A stretch of 64,000 nucleotides of DNA, taken from JBBIQH01 sp964475945. GTDB taxonomy: Archaea; Thermoproteota; Nitrososphaeria; Nitrososphaerales; Nitrosocaldaceae. The translations under genes and the position numbers were made by a program. Where the stretch lies: positions 14,679-78,678 of the forward strand of contig CAYYYF010000004.1 of NCBI GenBank assembly GCA_964475945.1, in the 5' to 3' direction. Of the stretch, positions 27,587 to 35,623 are shown piece by piece (the stretch's first letter is position 1; each line of letters starts with the position of its first letter). The notes beneath the pieces are model-generated. The model was not told the origin of the DNA. It ran no database searches and saw only the letters and a program-made list of their open reading frames with translations.

Positions 27587-28075
27587 TTGAATAGGCTAGA
27601 TGAGGTTGATCTGAAGATACTATATGAACTGGTAAATAATGCAGCAATCTCAGTGCCAGCAATGAGTAGAAAGATAGGGGCTAACACATCAGTTATATAT
27701 AGTAGGATAAAGAGGTTAGTTAAGCTTGGTGTTATAAAGAAGTATACAATAGTAATAGATGATAGCAAGCTAGGTATAAACATAAATGCCATAGTAGGTA
27801 TAAACAGGGATCCAAAGGCTAAGCAGCTAGTGTATGAAGAGATAAAGAAGATACCACAGGTTATATCTATATCAGAGGTATCTGGTAGGTTTGATATGCT
27901 CGTTAGCATAGGCGTTAAGAACCTAGAGGAGTTGCATGATGTAGTAATAAATAAGATAGGCAAGATAGAGGGCATACTCAATACAGAGACATTCGTTGAG
28001 CTATACAATGTTGATAACAAGGGTTCATATATAAAGCTTCTCCTTCAGAGGCAGCAGAGTATACTCTTGAAGTAG
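27587..28075 (+). CDS. Lrp/AsnC-family transcription regulator
   Basis: The 162-residue protein has an N-terminal helix-turn-helix (LDEVDLKILYELVNNAAIS, GANTSVIYSRIKRL) and a C-terminal RAM effector domain (INAIVGINRDP, ...ISEVSGRFDMLVSIGVKN). Such regulators sense amino acids or related ligands. The start is a TTG at 27587, because the ATG at 27579 is closed after three codons. The HD-domain gene starts three bases after its stop, so the two form an operon. Confidence 0.9.
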   Translation: MNRLDEVDLKILYELVNNAAISVPAMSRKIGANTSVIYSRIKRLVKLGVIKKYTIVIDDSKLGININAIVGINRDPKAKQLVYEEIKKIPQVISISEVSGRFDMLVSIGVKNLEELHDVVINKIGKIEGILNTETFVELYNVDNKGSYIKLLLQRQQSILLK

Positions 28076-28078
28076 AGG

Positions 28079-28636
28079 ATGGATAAGACAGGTAGAATAC
28101 TGGATTTTCTCTTTATAGTAGGTAGGTTAAAGAGTATAAAGAGGAAGGGATGGGTATCTAAAGCATGTATAGATGCTAATGTAGCAGAGTCAGTTGCAGA
28201 TCACTCATTCATGCTAGCAGTTATTGCATTGATAATATCAGATATCAAGGGTATGGATACATGTAGAGCAGTTAAGATTGCGCTACTCCATGACCTAGCA
28301 GAGTCTATAGTAGGAGATTACATGCCTGAGGAGATAGATAAGGAGGAGAAGACTAGACTTGAGGATGATGCCATGAGAGAACTCTTCTCCCTGCTATCAG
28401 AGGATATTGCAAGAGAATATGCATTACTCTGGGAAGATTACCTGAAGGGAGAGAGTAAGGAGGCTATGCTGGTACATGAATTAGACAAGTTTGAGATGGC
28501 TTTACAGGCTAGAGTATATGAGCTTGCAGGTTATGATGCAGTATTATTAAAGCAGTTCTATGATTATGCTAAACCATATATGAACAATGAGATAATCAAG
28601 GATCTATTTGAGAGGCTAAAATTAAATAATAAATAA
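28079..28636 (+). CDS. HD-domain hydrolase, 5'-deoxynucleotidase (YfbR/HDDC2) type
   Basis: The 185-residue protein has the metal-binding HD signature: histidine in VADHSFML, HD in LLHDLAES and a final aspartate in VHELDKFEMALQA. This arrangement and length match the YfbR/HDDC2 group, which dephosphorylates deoxynucleoside monophosphates. It is in an operon with the upstream Lrp-family gene. Confidence 0.85.
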   Translation: MDKTGRILDFLFIVGRLKSIKRKGWVSKACIDANVAESVADHSFMLAVIALIISDIKGMDTCRAVKIALLHDLAESIVGDYMPEEIDKEEKTRLEDDAMRELFSLLSEDIAREYALLWEDYLKGESKEAMLVHELDKFEMALQARVYELAGYDAVLLKQFYDYAKPYMNNEIIKDLFERLKLNNK

Positions 28637-28656
28637 TTAATGAGGAAAGATTATTT

Positions 28657-28980
28657 ATGCAGTACTTCCAAGCACTACAGATAGGGCAGAAGAGGATCAA
28701 GGATGCAGTAACATTACTCAAGAAGTATACCAACAATAATGCATTACCAGCAATAGCATTAAAAGAGAATAAAGGGCATGGATGGGAGCCTGTTGGGGAA
28801 GAGAACCTTGCAAGCATTACAGAGGGTGAGCATGGCTATATAGTATGCTTATGCGATGCAGATGGTAATGCAAAGGCTATATCATCATGGTACAGGAGGG
28901 ATGAGGCTGAGCGTATACTTGATAGCATGGTAAAGGATGGTATAAGCAAATATGAAGGAAGGTTACGCTTACCCGTATAG
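28657..28980 (+). CDS. conserved hypothetical (107 aa)
   Basis: The small soluble protein has an N-terminal helical half (FQALQIGQKRIKDAVTLLKKY) and a C-terminal alpha/beta half with the strand GYIVCLCDADGNA and a helix EAERILDSMV. No enzyme motif is recognised. It follows the HD-domain gene by 20 bases and may belong to the same operon. Confidence 0.6.
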   Translation: MQYFQALQIGQKRIKDAVTLLKKYTNNNALPAIALKENKGHGWEPVGEENLASITEGEHGYIVCLCDADGNAKAISSWYRRDEAERILDSMVKDGISKYEGRLRLPV

Positions 28981-29009
28981 TATATTTACTAGTATTATTA
29001 AGTCTAGGC

Positions 29010-29512
29010 ATGATGAGGCTAATATTAATAGTAGCAGTTATGCTTGCATTAATAAGCACCATAAGTAATAACTCATATGCAGTAGAGCATGATGAAGAAG
29101 AGCATACGAGCATGATACATGGAGGCAAGAGCGTGTTGAATATGCATGTAGAACTGCTTATTGCACCAGAGGTTATAGAGCCAGGTAAGGTTTTATAACA
29201 TTCTCAACAAGGTTCATGGATAACGCTACAGGGAAGTTGTTGAATGATATACCTCATACATTAGTAATAGTAGCAAGTGATGGTAGGGAGTTGCTTAGGG
29301 AGCATGCAGAGAGTACTGATTATATCCATACATTTGTGTTTGGAGAAGAGCATAAGGGTCAGGTAATGGTTAGGTTAGAGGGTATAAATAATACGGATGA
29401 GAGTATAGAATTTGTGTTAACTGTAGTACCAGAGTTCCCCTATGCACTACTTACTATTGCTATAGCAAGCACTCTAGCAGCATTTAGCAGATGGTTAAGA
29501 ATAAGAATATAA
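29010..29512 (+). pseudogene. PEFG-CTERM exported protein, single-base frameshift
   Basis: The first part (from 29010) has a signal peptide and ends at TAA about 29196 after PEVIEPGKVL. A second frame from 29216 carries the rest of the same domain and ends with VVPEFP, a hydrophobic segment and RWLRIRI. This is the PEFG-CTERM sorting signal found in thaumarchaeal exported proteins. Reading the T-run at about 29189-29193 with one more T restores a continuous frame (...PGKVFITFSTRFMDN...). A single deletion in that homopolymer therefore explains the break. It may be a real pseudogene, phase variation or a sequencing error. The intact protein would be a surface-anchored beta-sandwich. Confidence 0.75.
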
Positions 29513-29536
29513 ATAATATTACAGGGTATAGCAAGT

Positions 29537-30025
29537 ATGGGAGAGAAGAAGGTTATATCCTTGTTAGTTACTGGCGGGGAGGCTAATGCAGGTCCTCCAT
29601 TGGGCCCATCCTTAGGACCATTAGGCGTTAATGTGTTAGCAGTAGTTAATGCAATAAATGAGAGGACCAAGGAGTATAAAGGTATGAAGGTCCCAGTAAA
29701 GGTTGAGGTTGATACTGAGAACAAGCAGTTCAGCATAGATGTTGGCATACCTCCTACAGCAATGCTTGTAATGAAGGAGGCTAACATAAGCAAGGGATCA
29801 AGCAAGCCTGGTATAGAGTATGTAGGCGATATAAGCATGGATAAGGTAGTTAAGATAGCAAGACTAAAGATGAACTCAAGTTATGCTAGGAACATAGAGT
29901 CTGCTGTAAGGGAGGTTGTAGGATGTTGTGTAAGCCTTGGGGTAACCATAGATGGTAAGAAGCCCAAGGATGTTATCAAAGAATTGAAGGCAGGTAATAT
30001 TGATATATCAAGGTTTATGAATTAA
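29537..30025 (+). CDS. rpl11: ribosomal protein uL11
   Basis: The 162-residue protein binds the GTPase-associated centre of 23S rRNA. The conserved N-terminal PPLGPSLGPLGVN is present. The C-terminal rRNA-binding part follows, with SYARNIESAVREVVGCCVSLGVTI. It is separated from the other stalk genes rpl1, rpl10 and rpl12, which are 2-5 kb away. It starts 25 bases after the frameshifted PEFG gene. Confidence 0.94.
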   Translation: MGEKKVISLLVTGGEANAGPPLGPSLGPLGVNVLAVVNAINERTKEYKGMKVPVKVEVDTENKQFSIDVGIPPTAMLVMKEANISKGSSKPGIEYVGDISMDKVVKIARLKMNSSYARNIESAVREVVGCCVSLGVTIDGKKPKDVIKELKAGNIDISRFMN

Positions 30026-30041
30026 ATTAAATTAAGAAATA

Positions 30042-30188
30042 TCAGAGCTTCCTTGTATCCCCTTCCAGCACCCCTGGCCCTATATGTATCTTATCTATAT
30101 GCTTTGATAACTCCTCCTTTGTGCTAAAGAGTGACTCGCAGTAAGGGCATCTTATATTTGCTTCTTTCTTATCCTTCTTGTTTACCAT
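30042..30188 (-). CDS. single C2H2 zinc-finger protein (48 aa)
   Basis: The 48-residue protein starts at the ATG complementary to 30186-30188 and contains one classical C2H2 finger: CPYC, then F and L core positions and H-x4-H (HIDKIH). The N-terminus is a lysine-rich tail. Isolated C2H2 fingers are frequent in thaumarchaea and their viruses and often bind DNA. The target is unknown. It is convergent with rpl11, 16 bases apart. Confidence 0.75.
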   Translation of the reverse strand: MVNKKDKKEANIRCPYCESLFSTKEELSKHIDKIHIGPGVLEGDTRKL

Positions 30189-30222
30189 GCAGTATATTAC
30201 GTTAAGGATTATATAAATTAAA

Positions 30223-30450
30223 TTAACGTCTTATCTTGAACGGGTCATCATAGAGCCTTGATATCTCATTTACTATGCTACTTAATACCCTACCATTCCA
30301 GAGATCATCCATAGCACCCTTTAGATCAATACCTTTAGTGCTATTATGGTTTAATATGTAATAATCTATAGCAATTGCAGATAATGCTAATACTATAGCC
30401 ATTACAAGGCTCATCATGGTTAATGCTAGAACATACCTTGCATGACCCAT
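30223..30450 (-). CDS. hypothetical small membrane protein (75 aa)
   Basis: The protein has one clear N-terminal hydrophobic segment (residues 6-30) followed by a short soluble tail with basic C-terminus (DPFKIRR). No family is recognised. It lies upstream of the zinc-finger gene on the same strand, with a 34-base gap. Confidence 0.5.
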   Translation of the reverse strand: MGHARYVLALTMMSLVMAIVLALSAIAIDYYILNHNSTKGIDLKGAMDDLWNGRVLSSIVNEISRLYDDPFKIRR

Positions 30451-30503
30451 AGCTTGAGTTTAAGGAGAGCTACGTTTAAACCTTGTTATGTTATACCTTC
30501 TCT

Positions 30504-31046
30504 ATGGCAAGGATATACACAAAGGCAGGGGATAAAGGTTACACCTCTCTCATAGGAGGGAAGAGAGTATCAAAGTCATCGCTAAGGGTTAATGCATATG
30601 GTGATGTAGATGAGTTGAACTCATTACTAGGATTATGCATAGCATCAATAGATGATGAGCAGGTTAAAGATACACTAAGGAGTATACAGAATGAACTATT
30701 CATAGTAGGCTCAGATCTTGCAGAGCCAGAGTTAAGCAGTGCTAGCATACCAAGAGTTAACCAGAGTATGGTCAAGAGGCTTGAGGAGATAATAGATATG
30801 TATGAGGAGGAGGTTGGCACAATAAACTACTTCATACTCCCTGGAGGTAGCAAGGAGGCTGCTCTGCTACATCTAGCAAGGAGCGTAGCAAGGAGGGCTG
30901 AGAGGAGTATAGTTGCATTATCGGAGCATGAGCAGATAAACAAGGATATCATACCATATGTGAACAGGTTATCATCACTACTCTTCGTACTTGCAAGGTT
31001 GATGAATAAGAGGAAAGGCTTAAGTGATGTTGCATGGAAGAGCTAA
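30504..31046 (+). CDS. pduO: cob(I)alamin adenosyltransferase, PduO type
   Basis: The protein attaches adenosyl to cob(I)alamin to form coenzyme B12. The ATP-binding N-terminus IYTKAGDKGYTSLIGG and the RVNAYGDVDELNS block are clear, as is ARSVARRAERS near the end. The ATG at 30504 gives the family's standard N-terminus; the frame itself is open from 30483. Thaumarchaea make cobalamin and need adenosylcobalamin for methylmalonyl-CoA mutase in carbon fixation. tRNA-Phe lies 34 bases downstream. Confidence 0.92.
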   Translation: MARIYTKAGDKGYTSLIGGKRVSKSSLRVNAYGDVDELNSLLGLCIASIDDEQVKDTLRSIQNELFIVGSDLAEPELSSASIPRVNQSMVKRLEEIIDMYEEEVGTINYFILPGGSKEAALLHLARSVARRAERSIVALSEHEQINKDIIPYVNRLSSLLFVLARLMNKRKGLSDVAWKS

Positions 31047-31080
31047 TATAGGATTGAGAAAGAATTGAGTTAAGGAGATG

Positions 31081-31154
31081 CCGCCGTAGCTCAGCCTGGG
31101 AGAGCACTCGGCTGAAGACCGAGGTGTCGCGTGTTCAAATCACGCCGGCGGCAT
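31081..31154 (+). tRNA. tRNA-Phe (GAA)
   Basis: Acceptor GCCGCCG pairs with CGGCGGC (31147-31153). The anticodon loop CTGAAGA gives anticodon GAA. The T arm GCGTG/CACGC around TTCAAAT is perfect. There is no intron and no encoded CCA. Confidence 0.95.
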
Positions 31155-31160
31155 CAATCT

Positions 31161-32018
31161 TTAACCATGTTTAGTCAACCCAATGATCTGCTTAATGCTA
31201 ACCTTCTCCCCTTTGATACTCTTGTAAGCAAATACACATAAGGTAATGATCAGGTTGGTTATAACTATCATCCCAGATGCAGCAGTATCAAGGTAGTATG
31301 ATGATACTATACCAATCAACACTGCCCCTACTGCTATGCATGGCGAGATTATGAGAGTATGCCTAAAGCCCTTACCAAGCATTACAGCTGTTATGTTAGG
31401 AAGCACTATCAAGGATGATACAAGTAGTGTGCCAACAAGCCTTATTGCAGTTACAACCACAACCCCTGCAAGTGCAATGAATATGTAGTTAATAAAATGC
31501 ACATTTAAACCACTAAGCCTTGCCTGCTCCTCATCTATAGTTATGTAGAGCAGTCTATCTTTGCTAAGTATAACATATGCTATAACCAATATGCTAGCAG
31601 TTAATGAAATTAGCATATCCTCATACCCTATAAGCAGTATGCTCCCGAATAGGTATGATAGTAGATTGGTATTAAGAGTATTTGATATGCTTAGAAGCGT
31701 TACAGCTACAGCAAGGCTACCCACAAGTAGCATTGCTATTACTGTATCACCATGTAACCTAGTTGCACTCCTAACCTTTGTTATTCCTATTGATGCTAGT
31801 ATAGATGCTATATATGCTGTAATTGTTGGGTTAATGTTAAGGAATATACCTACTGCTATTCCAGATAACCCTACATGCGCAAGGGCATCACCAAAGAGTG
31901 CATACCTTCTAAGTATTAAGAATAAGCCCAAGGTAGAGCATGCCAATGCTATAACAACACCACTTATAATTGCTCTCTGCATAAACTCATATGCAAGTAT
32001 ATCTAGCATAGTAATCAT
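31161..32018 (-). CDS. metal ABC transporter permease (ZnuB/MntB type)
   Basis: The 285-residue membrane protein has about eight hydrophobic segments and belongs to the ABC-3 permease family that imports zinc or manganese. ALFGDALAHVGLSGIAVG is the conserved ABC-3 segment near residue 40. Its start overlaps the end of the ATPase gene (ATGA-type), so translation is coupled. It ends seven bases from tRNA-Phe on the opposite strand. Confidence 0.9.
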   Translation of the reverse strand: MITMLDILAYEFMQRAIISGVVIALACSTLGLFLILRRYALFGDALAHVGLSGIAVGIFLNINPTITAYIASILASIGITKVRSATRLHGDTVIAMLLVGSLAVAVTLLSISNTLNTNLLSYLFGSILLIGYEDMLISLTASILVIAYVILSKDRLLYITIDEEQARLSGLNVHFINYIFIALAGVVVVTAIRLVGTLLVSSLIVLPNITAVMLGKGFRHTLIISPCIAVGAVLIGIVSSYYLDTAASGMIVITNLIITLCVFAYKSIKGEKVSIKQIIGLTKHG

Positions 32019-32800
32019 CCATGCATATTCATGTGCATATGCATAGCAGACTCATTGTAGAACCTAACAAGTAGATCGCTACTCAAGCACTCCTCCTTGC
32101 TACCATGAAAGTATAACCTCTTATTTATACATGCTATGCTCTTTGATAACTTCATAAGTAGCATTAGATCATGGGCAGCTATTATCATAGTTATACGTAT
32201 ATCCTCATTGAGCATCTTTAGGAGTTCATACAACCTTGCTTGAGCATCTACATCTAGGGCAGTGAATGGCTCATCAAGTATTAGAATTAGTGGTTTACTC
32301 ACCATTATCCTTGCTATTAATGCCCTCTGCAACTCTCCTCCAGATAATAGGCTTAACCTTTTATCCTTAGCATCCTTCAAGCCTACAGTATCCAAAGCCT
32401 TATCAACCATATCATCATCGTACTCATGCTTCCACTCATACCCCTTTGCTCTAAGCATACCTACCCTCTTACGCATGTACTTTAAGGATGTTAATGCTGT
32501 GTAAACGAACTCTTTTACTGTTATTGGGAAGTTTGCATCTACGCTGAACCTCTGAGGAAGATAACCTATGAATGGTAGAACTTTGATCCTCTCCTCATTA
32601 CTATAACCAAGGATGCTCACATAACCTATATAACTCTCTAATGCTAGTATGGATCTGAATAGCGTAGTCTTGCCAGCACCGTTAGGCCCAAGTATGCCAA
32701 GTAACTCACCCTCCTCTATCTTTAGGTTTATCCTATCAAGTATGGTTGTGTTATTGCGTATAACTGTTAGATCCTTAACCTCTAGTATGCTCATCTGCAC
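32015..32800 (-). CDS. metal ABC transporter ATP-binding protein (ZnuC type)
   Basis: The 261-residue ATPase has Walker A GPNGAGKTT near residue 38, the signature LSGGELQRA near 150, Walker B LILDEPF and the switch histidine in AAHD. The C-terminus is histidine/methionine-rich (HMHMNMHG), which may bind the transported metal. It overlaps both the binding-protein gene and the permease gene, giving a tight three-gene operon. Confidence 0.93.
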   Translation of the reverse strand: MQMSILEVKDLTVIRNNTTILDRINLKIEEGELLGILGPNGAGKTTLFRSILALESYIGYVSILGYSNEERIKVLPFIGYLPQRFSVDANFPITVKEFVYTALTSLKYMRKRVGMLRAKGYEWKHEYDDDMVDKALDTVGLKDAKDKRLSLLSGGELQRALIARIMVSKPLILILDEPFTALDVDAQARLYELLKMLNEDIRITMIIAAHDLMLLMKLSKSIACINKRLYFHGSKEECLSSDLLVRFYNESAMHMHMNMHG

Positions 32801-33681
32801 CTTAAACCCTCTCTTAGGCTTGTAAGGTTCTCCTCCATCTTCTCTATGTATGAACCATTCTCAACTACCTCTATTGGGCTTAATGTTAACACTCTTGCCC
32901 CTATCTCGTCTGCCAGATCCTTAACCAATCTTGGATCATAACCTTCTTCAGTATATACAACATCTATGCCATGCATTCTAGCAGCATCTATAATCTCCTT
33001 TATCTTGCTTGGGGCAACATCATGCTCAGGCTCTATACCGCTTATAGCAATCATCTTTAGATTGTATCTCTCTGCTAGATATGTATATGCTGAATGGAGT
33101 GTTATGAACTCCCTTACTTGACAGTCACTTAACCCTTCTACAAACTTTGCATGCAGATCATCCAACTTCTTCATGTATGCCTCAGCATTGCTCCTATAAT
33201 ACCCTTCATTGCTACCATCAATACTTATCAATACATTCATTATATTGATAATCTGTTTCTTAGCAAGCAATGGGTCTAGCCATGTATGGGGATCATTACC
33301 CTTGATCAGGTTACCTGCAGACTCTAGCATTACAAGCCTTTCACTTATCTCTCTGTTACTCTTTACACTCTTTATGTAAGGCTCAAAGTTAGAACTCTGG
33401 TATATTAGTAGATCATAATCCCTTAACCTCTCTATATCCCTTGGTGTAGGCTCCCAGTCATGGGGCTCAACACCACCTGGTATGAATAGATCAACATGAG
33501 CCCTATCACCTACAACTGCCTTTGTAAACTCATACAATGGATAGAATGTTGTTACAATCCTTAACTTAGATTCTGTATGTTCTGCCGGGCCTGTGGTAAC
33601 ACTTGTATTAATGCTATACGCTGCTATAAATGCACCTGTTGCAACTGCTGCAATAAGTATAGCCTTATTCCTATTCCCCAT
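32791..33681 (-). CDS. metal ABC transporter substrate-binding protein (ZnuA type)
   Basis: This extracytoplasmic binding protein begins with a signal peptide (basic MGNRNK then a hydrophobic core). The metal ligands typical of the cluster A-I family are visible: histidine in GVEPHDWEP, histidine in DPHTWLDP, histidine in EPEHDVAPSK and a C-terminal acidic ligand region. Between the second and third ligand there is no long His-rich loop as in E. coli ZnuA. The ATG at 33681 is preferred to a TTG nine bases upstream. Confidence 0.9.
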   Translation of the reverse strand: MGNRNKAILIAAVATGAFIAAYSINTSVTTGPAEHTESKLRIVTTFYPLYEFTKAVVGDRAHVDLFIPGGVEPHDWEPTPRDIERLRDYDLLIYQSSNFEPYIKSVKSNREISERLVMLESAGNLIKGNDPHTWLDPLLAKKQIINIMNVLISIDGSNEGYYRSNAEAYMKKLDDLHAKFVEGLSDCQVREFITLHSAYTYLAERYNLKMIAISGIEPEHDVAPSKIKEIIDAARMHGIDVVYTEEGYDPRLVKDLADEIGARVLTLSPIEVVENGSYIEKMEENLTSLREGLRCR

Positions 33682-33688
33682 CCTTATC

Positions 33689-33763
33689 AATAATAATTAT
33701 TATTAATATATAAGGATTTTGTTATTAACATTGATAGAAAAATCTTATAAAGGTATATTAACA
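33689..33763. promoter_or_regulatory. shared promoter/operator region of the metal transporter and nikR
   Basis: The 91-base divergent spacer holds a perfect 16-bp AT palindrome at 33689-33704, beside the transporter start. On the nikR side it holds two copies of TATTAACA (33723-33730 and 33756-33763) flanking a TTATAAA box at 33745-33751. The TATA box lies about 25 bases before the nikR ATG, indicating a leaderless transcript. Either repeat could be an autoregulatory operator. Confidence 0.5.
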
Positions 33764-33772
33764 AATAGTAGC

Positions 33773-34180
33773 ATGGAAGAGGTTAAGAAGGAAAAGAGTG
33801 TGAAGATAGTAAGCATATCCATGAATGAGAACATGATAAATGAGATAGATAAGATACAGCAGGAGTTTGGGTTCTCTGGTAGATCTGAGGTTATAAGGGC
33901 TGGAATAAGGATGCTCATGACAGATATGATAGAGAAGGAGAAGTTGGTAGGGAGCATAGGATCTGTGCTTATAGTAACACATGCAGAGGAGGATGAGGAG
34001 TCAACCAGAATAAAGTTAAGGTATGAGGATATAATAAAGACCCATATGCACTGCAAGTTAAAGAACAATAAATGTTTAGAGCTCTTTGTTATAGAAGGGG
34101 ATGCTGAGAAGGTTAAGAGTATGGTTAAGGAGTTTCAGAGGAGCGAAGGTATGGAGCATGTTAGGCTCATAGTTGCATGA
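33773..34180 (+). CDS. nikR: NikR-family metal-responsive regulator
   Basis: The protein has an N-terminal ribbon-helix-helix domain (SISMNENMINEIDKIQQEFGFSGRSEVIRAGIRML) and a C-terminal ACT-like metal domain. Ligands of the NikR high-affinity site appear as VTH, the HMH pair and the cysteine in NNKCLELFVIEG, matching the His-His-His-Cys square-planar nickel site. Its divergent neighbour is a Zn/Mn-type ABC importer rather than a known nickel importer, so the metal regulated here is open. Start ATG 33773 fits the TATA box spacing. Confidence 0.88.
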   Translation: MEEVKKEKSVKIVSISMNENMINEIDKIQQEFGFSGRSEVIRAGIRMLMTDMIEKEKLVGSIGSVLIVTHAEEDEESTRIKLRYEDIIKTHMHCKLKNNKCLELFVIEGDAEKVKSMVKEFQRSEGMEHVRLIVA

Positions 34181-35359
34181 TCAAGGAGTAGTGTAAAAGT
34201 CTACCATGTATCTGACTGACCTCTCCCTCTTTCCATGCTTGCTTGATAACCACTTCTTGTATGAGTCACTTATCTGATCGAATATCATTGCTAGATCCCA
34301 GCCATCTGCTGTGTAACTCTTTACACCATTAAGCATAACTATATTAACCCTAACCTCATACCTCCTCCTCTCACCTCCCTTATCCTTCACCTTTATTGTG
34401 CACTTAGCCTCTGTAAGATCATGTATGCTTCTTCTAAGCAACTTAACCAATGCTGCAAACTTTGATTTTGCAAGCTCTGCCTCGAATGGGTCATCTGGTA
34501 GGCCTACTATGTAGAGTGGTATCTCCTCCTTAACCATCTCCTGTAGCAATCCAACTATATCTCTGCTTGTTATTATCCCTTGGAGCTCATCCCCCATAAC
34601 CACTAGTGTATATGCAACCTTGTTATCTATCATCTTACTAGAGATGTTATGCAGGGTATCGTAAGGCTCTACCTCCACTATGTTCTTATCTGCTAACCCT
34701 GATACCTGTATATCAAGTAGCCTAGAGCTCCTCTTCATTATATCAGCACTACCCTTTATACTCTCTGGTGGCTTTAGTGTAAGCAGTATATGCTTTGATG
34801 TTATTATACCATACGGTTTACCATCACTTAAGACAGGTAGATGATCTATCTTATGCTTTATCATATAAGATCTAGCAGTAGATGCTTTGCTGCTTGCATT
34901 AACTATAACAGGGTTTGGTGTCATTATATCACTTGCCCTTATGTAATCTATCTTGTATGCATTAACCAATCTAACTATGGCATCTGCTGTTATCTGCCCT
35001 ATAACCTTACCATCCTCAACCACAGGTAGTGCTCTTAATCTGTAACTACTCATTATCCTAGCAGCATAACCTATCCTATCATCCCTAGCAAGGGCAGGGA
35101 CTACCTTGCCTAGTAGTGAAGGCTTCGCATGGTCTATATCCCTATACTCTATTATATCCCTCATGCTTATGCTTGCTACCTTATCATTGTACGTTAAGAA
35201 TACTGTATATGCATCATACTTCTCCATAACTCCTAGTATATTTGAGATTGTAGTATTGGAATCAATAACAAGAGGCTCTTGCATTATCTCCCCGACTGCT
35301 CTATCCCTTACCTGCTTTAGTTGCGCATACAACTCTGGCTCAAGTATCCTTACTACCAC
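34181..35359 (-). CDS. four-CBS-domain protein with a C-terminal domain resembling a ribosome-associated factor
   Basis: The 392-residue protein holds four CBS domains (about residues 20-75, 80-135, 140-200 and 225-275), which usually bind adenine nucleotides. The last 105 residues (from about FAALVKLLRRSIHDLTEAK to the end) form a beta-alpha-beta pattern with a basic helix (DQISDSYKKWLSSKHGKRER), similar in outline to hibernation-promoting factors. This would fit an energy-sensing ribosome-binding protein. The tail assignment is inference. The stop abuts that of nikR without any gap. Confidence 0.7.
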   Translation of the reverse strand: MVVRILEPELYAQLKQVRDRAVGEIMQEPLVIDSNTTISNILGVMEKYDAYTVFLTYNDKVASISMRDIIEYRDIDHAKPSLLGKVVPALARDDRIGYAARIMSSYRLRALPVVEDGKVIGQITADAIVRLVNAYKIDYIRASDIMTPNPVIVNASSKASTARSYMIKHKIDHLPVLSDGKPYGIITSKHILLTLKPPESIKGSADIMKRSSRLLDIQVSGLADKNIVEVEPYDTLHNISSKMIDNKVAYTLVVMGDELQGIITSRDIVGLLQEMVKEEIPLYIVGLPDDPFEAELAKSKFAALVKLLRRSIHDLTEAKCTIKVKDKGGERRRYEVRVNIVMLNGVKSYTADGWDLAMIFDQISDSYKKWLSSKHGKRERSVRYMVDFYTTP

Positions 35360-35453
35360 GGCTTACTTTATAGGGAAGTAGTAAAAATAGCTTACTTTAC
35401 AAGAGCAGTCTTAATACGTAGCAAAAATTTTTTGATGTATAAAGTTTATTAAC

Positions 35454-35553
35454 AGCTATACAAAAATGTATAGCTAAGCTATACAAATCTATATAGTTAT
35501 ATAAATAAAGCTATACAGATTTGGGTAGCTCAGCTATACATTTTTGTATAGCT
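35454..35553. repeat. large imperfect inverted repeat built of AGCTATAC units
   Basis: Two 37-nt arms, 35454-35490 and 35517-35553, are inverted copies of each other with three mismatches and a 26-nt AT-rich spacer. Each arm itself contains a perfect smaller palindrome, AGCTATAC-n6-GTATAGCT, and further AGCTATAC copies lie inside. It occupies the 265-base divergent spacer between the CBS gene and the ferritin-like/VIT1 gene, followed by (TTAA)n and (TAAA)n runs. It could be a cluster of operators, a replication-linked site or the remains of a small palindromic element. Confidence 0.75.
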
Positions 35554-35623
35554 ACTTCGTTATCATTCAATTAATTAATTAATTAATAAATAAATAAATA
35601 AACCTTAAGGGCTTGATATATCA

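Noticed and set aside
35560..35605. CRISPR-like or satellite array
   Set aside because: The TTAA and TAAA runs are simple repeats without spacers.
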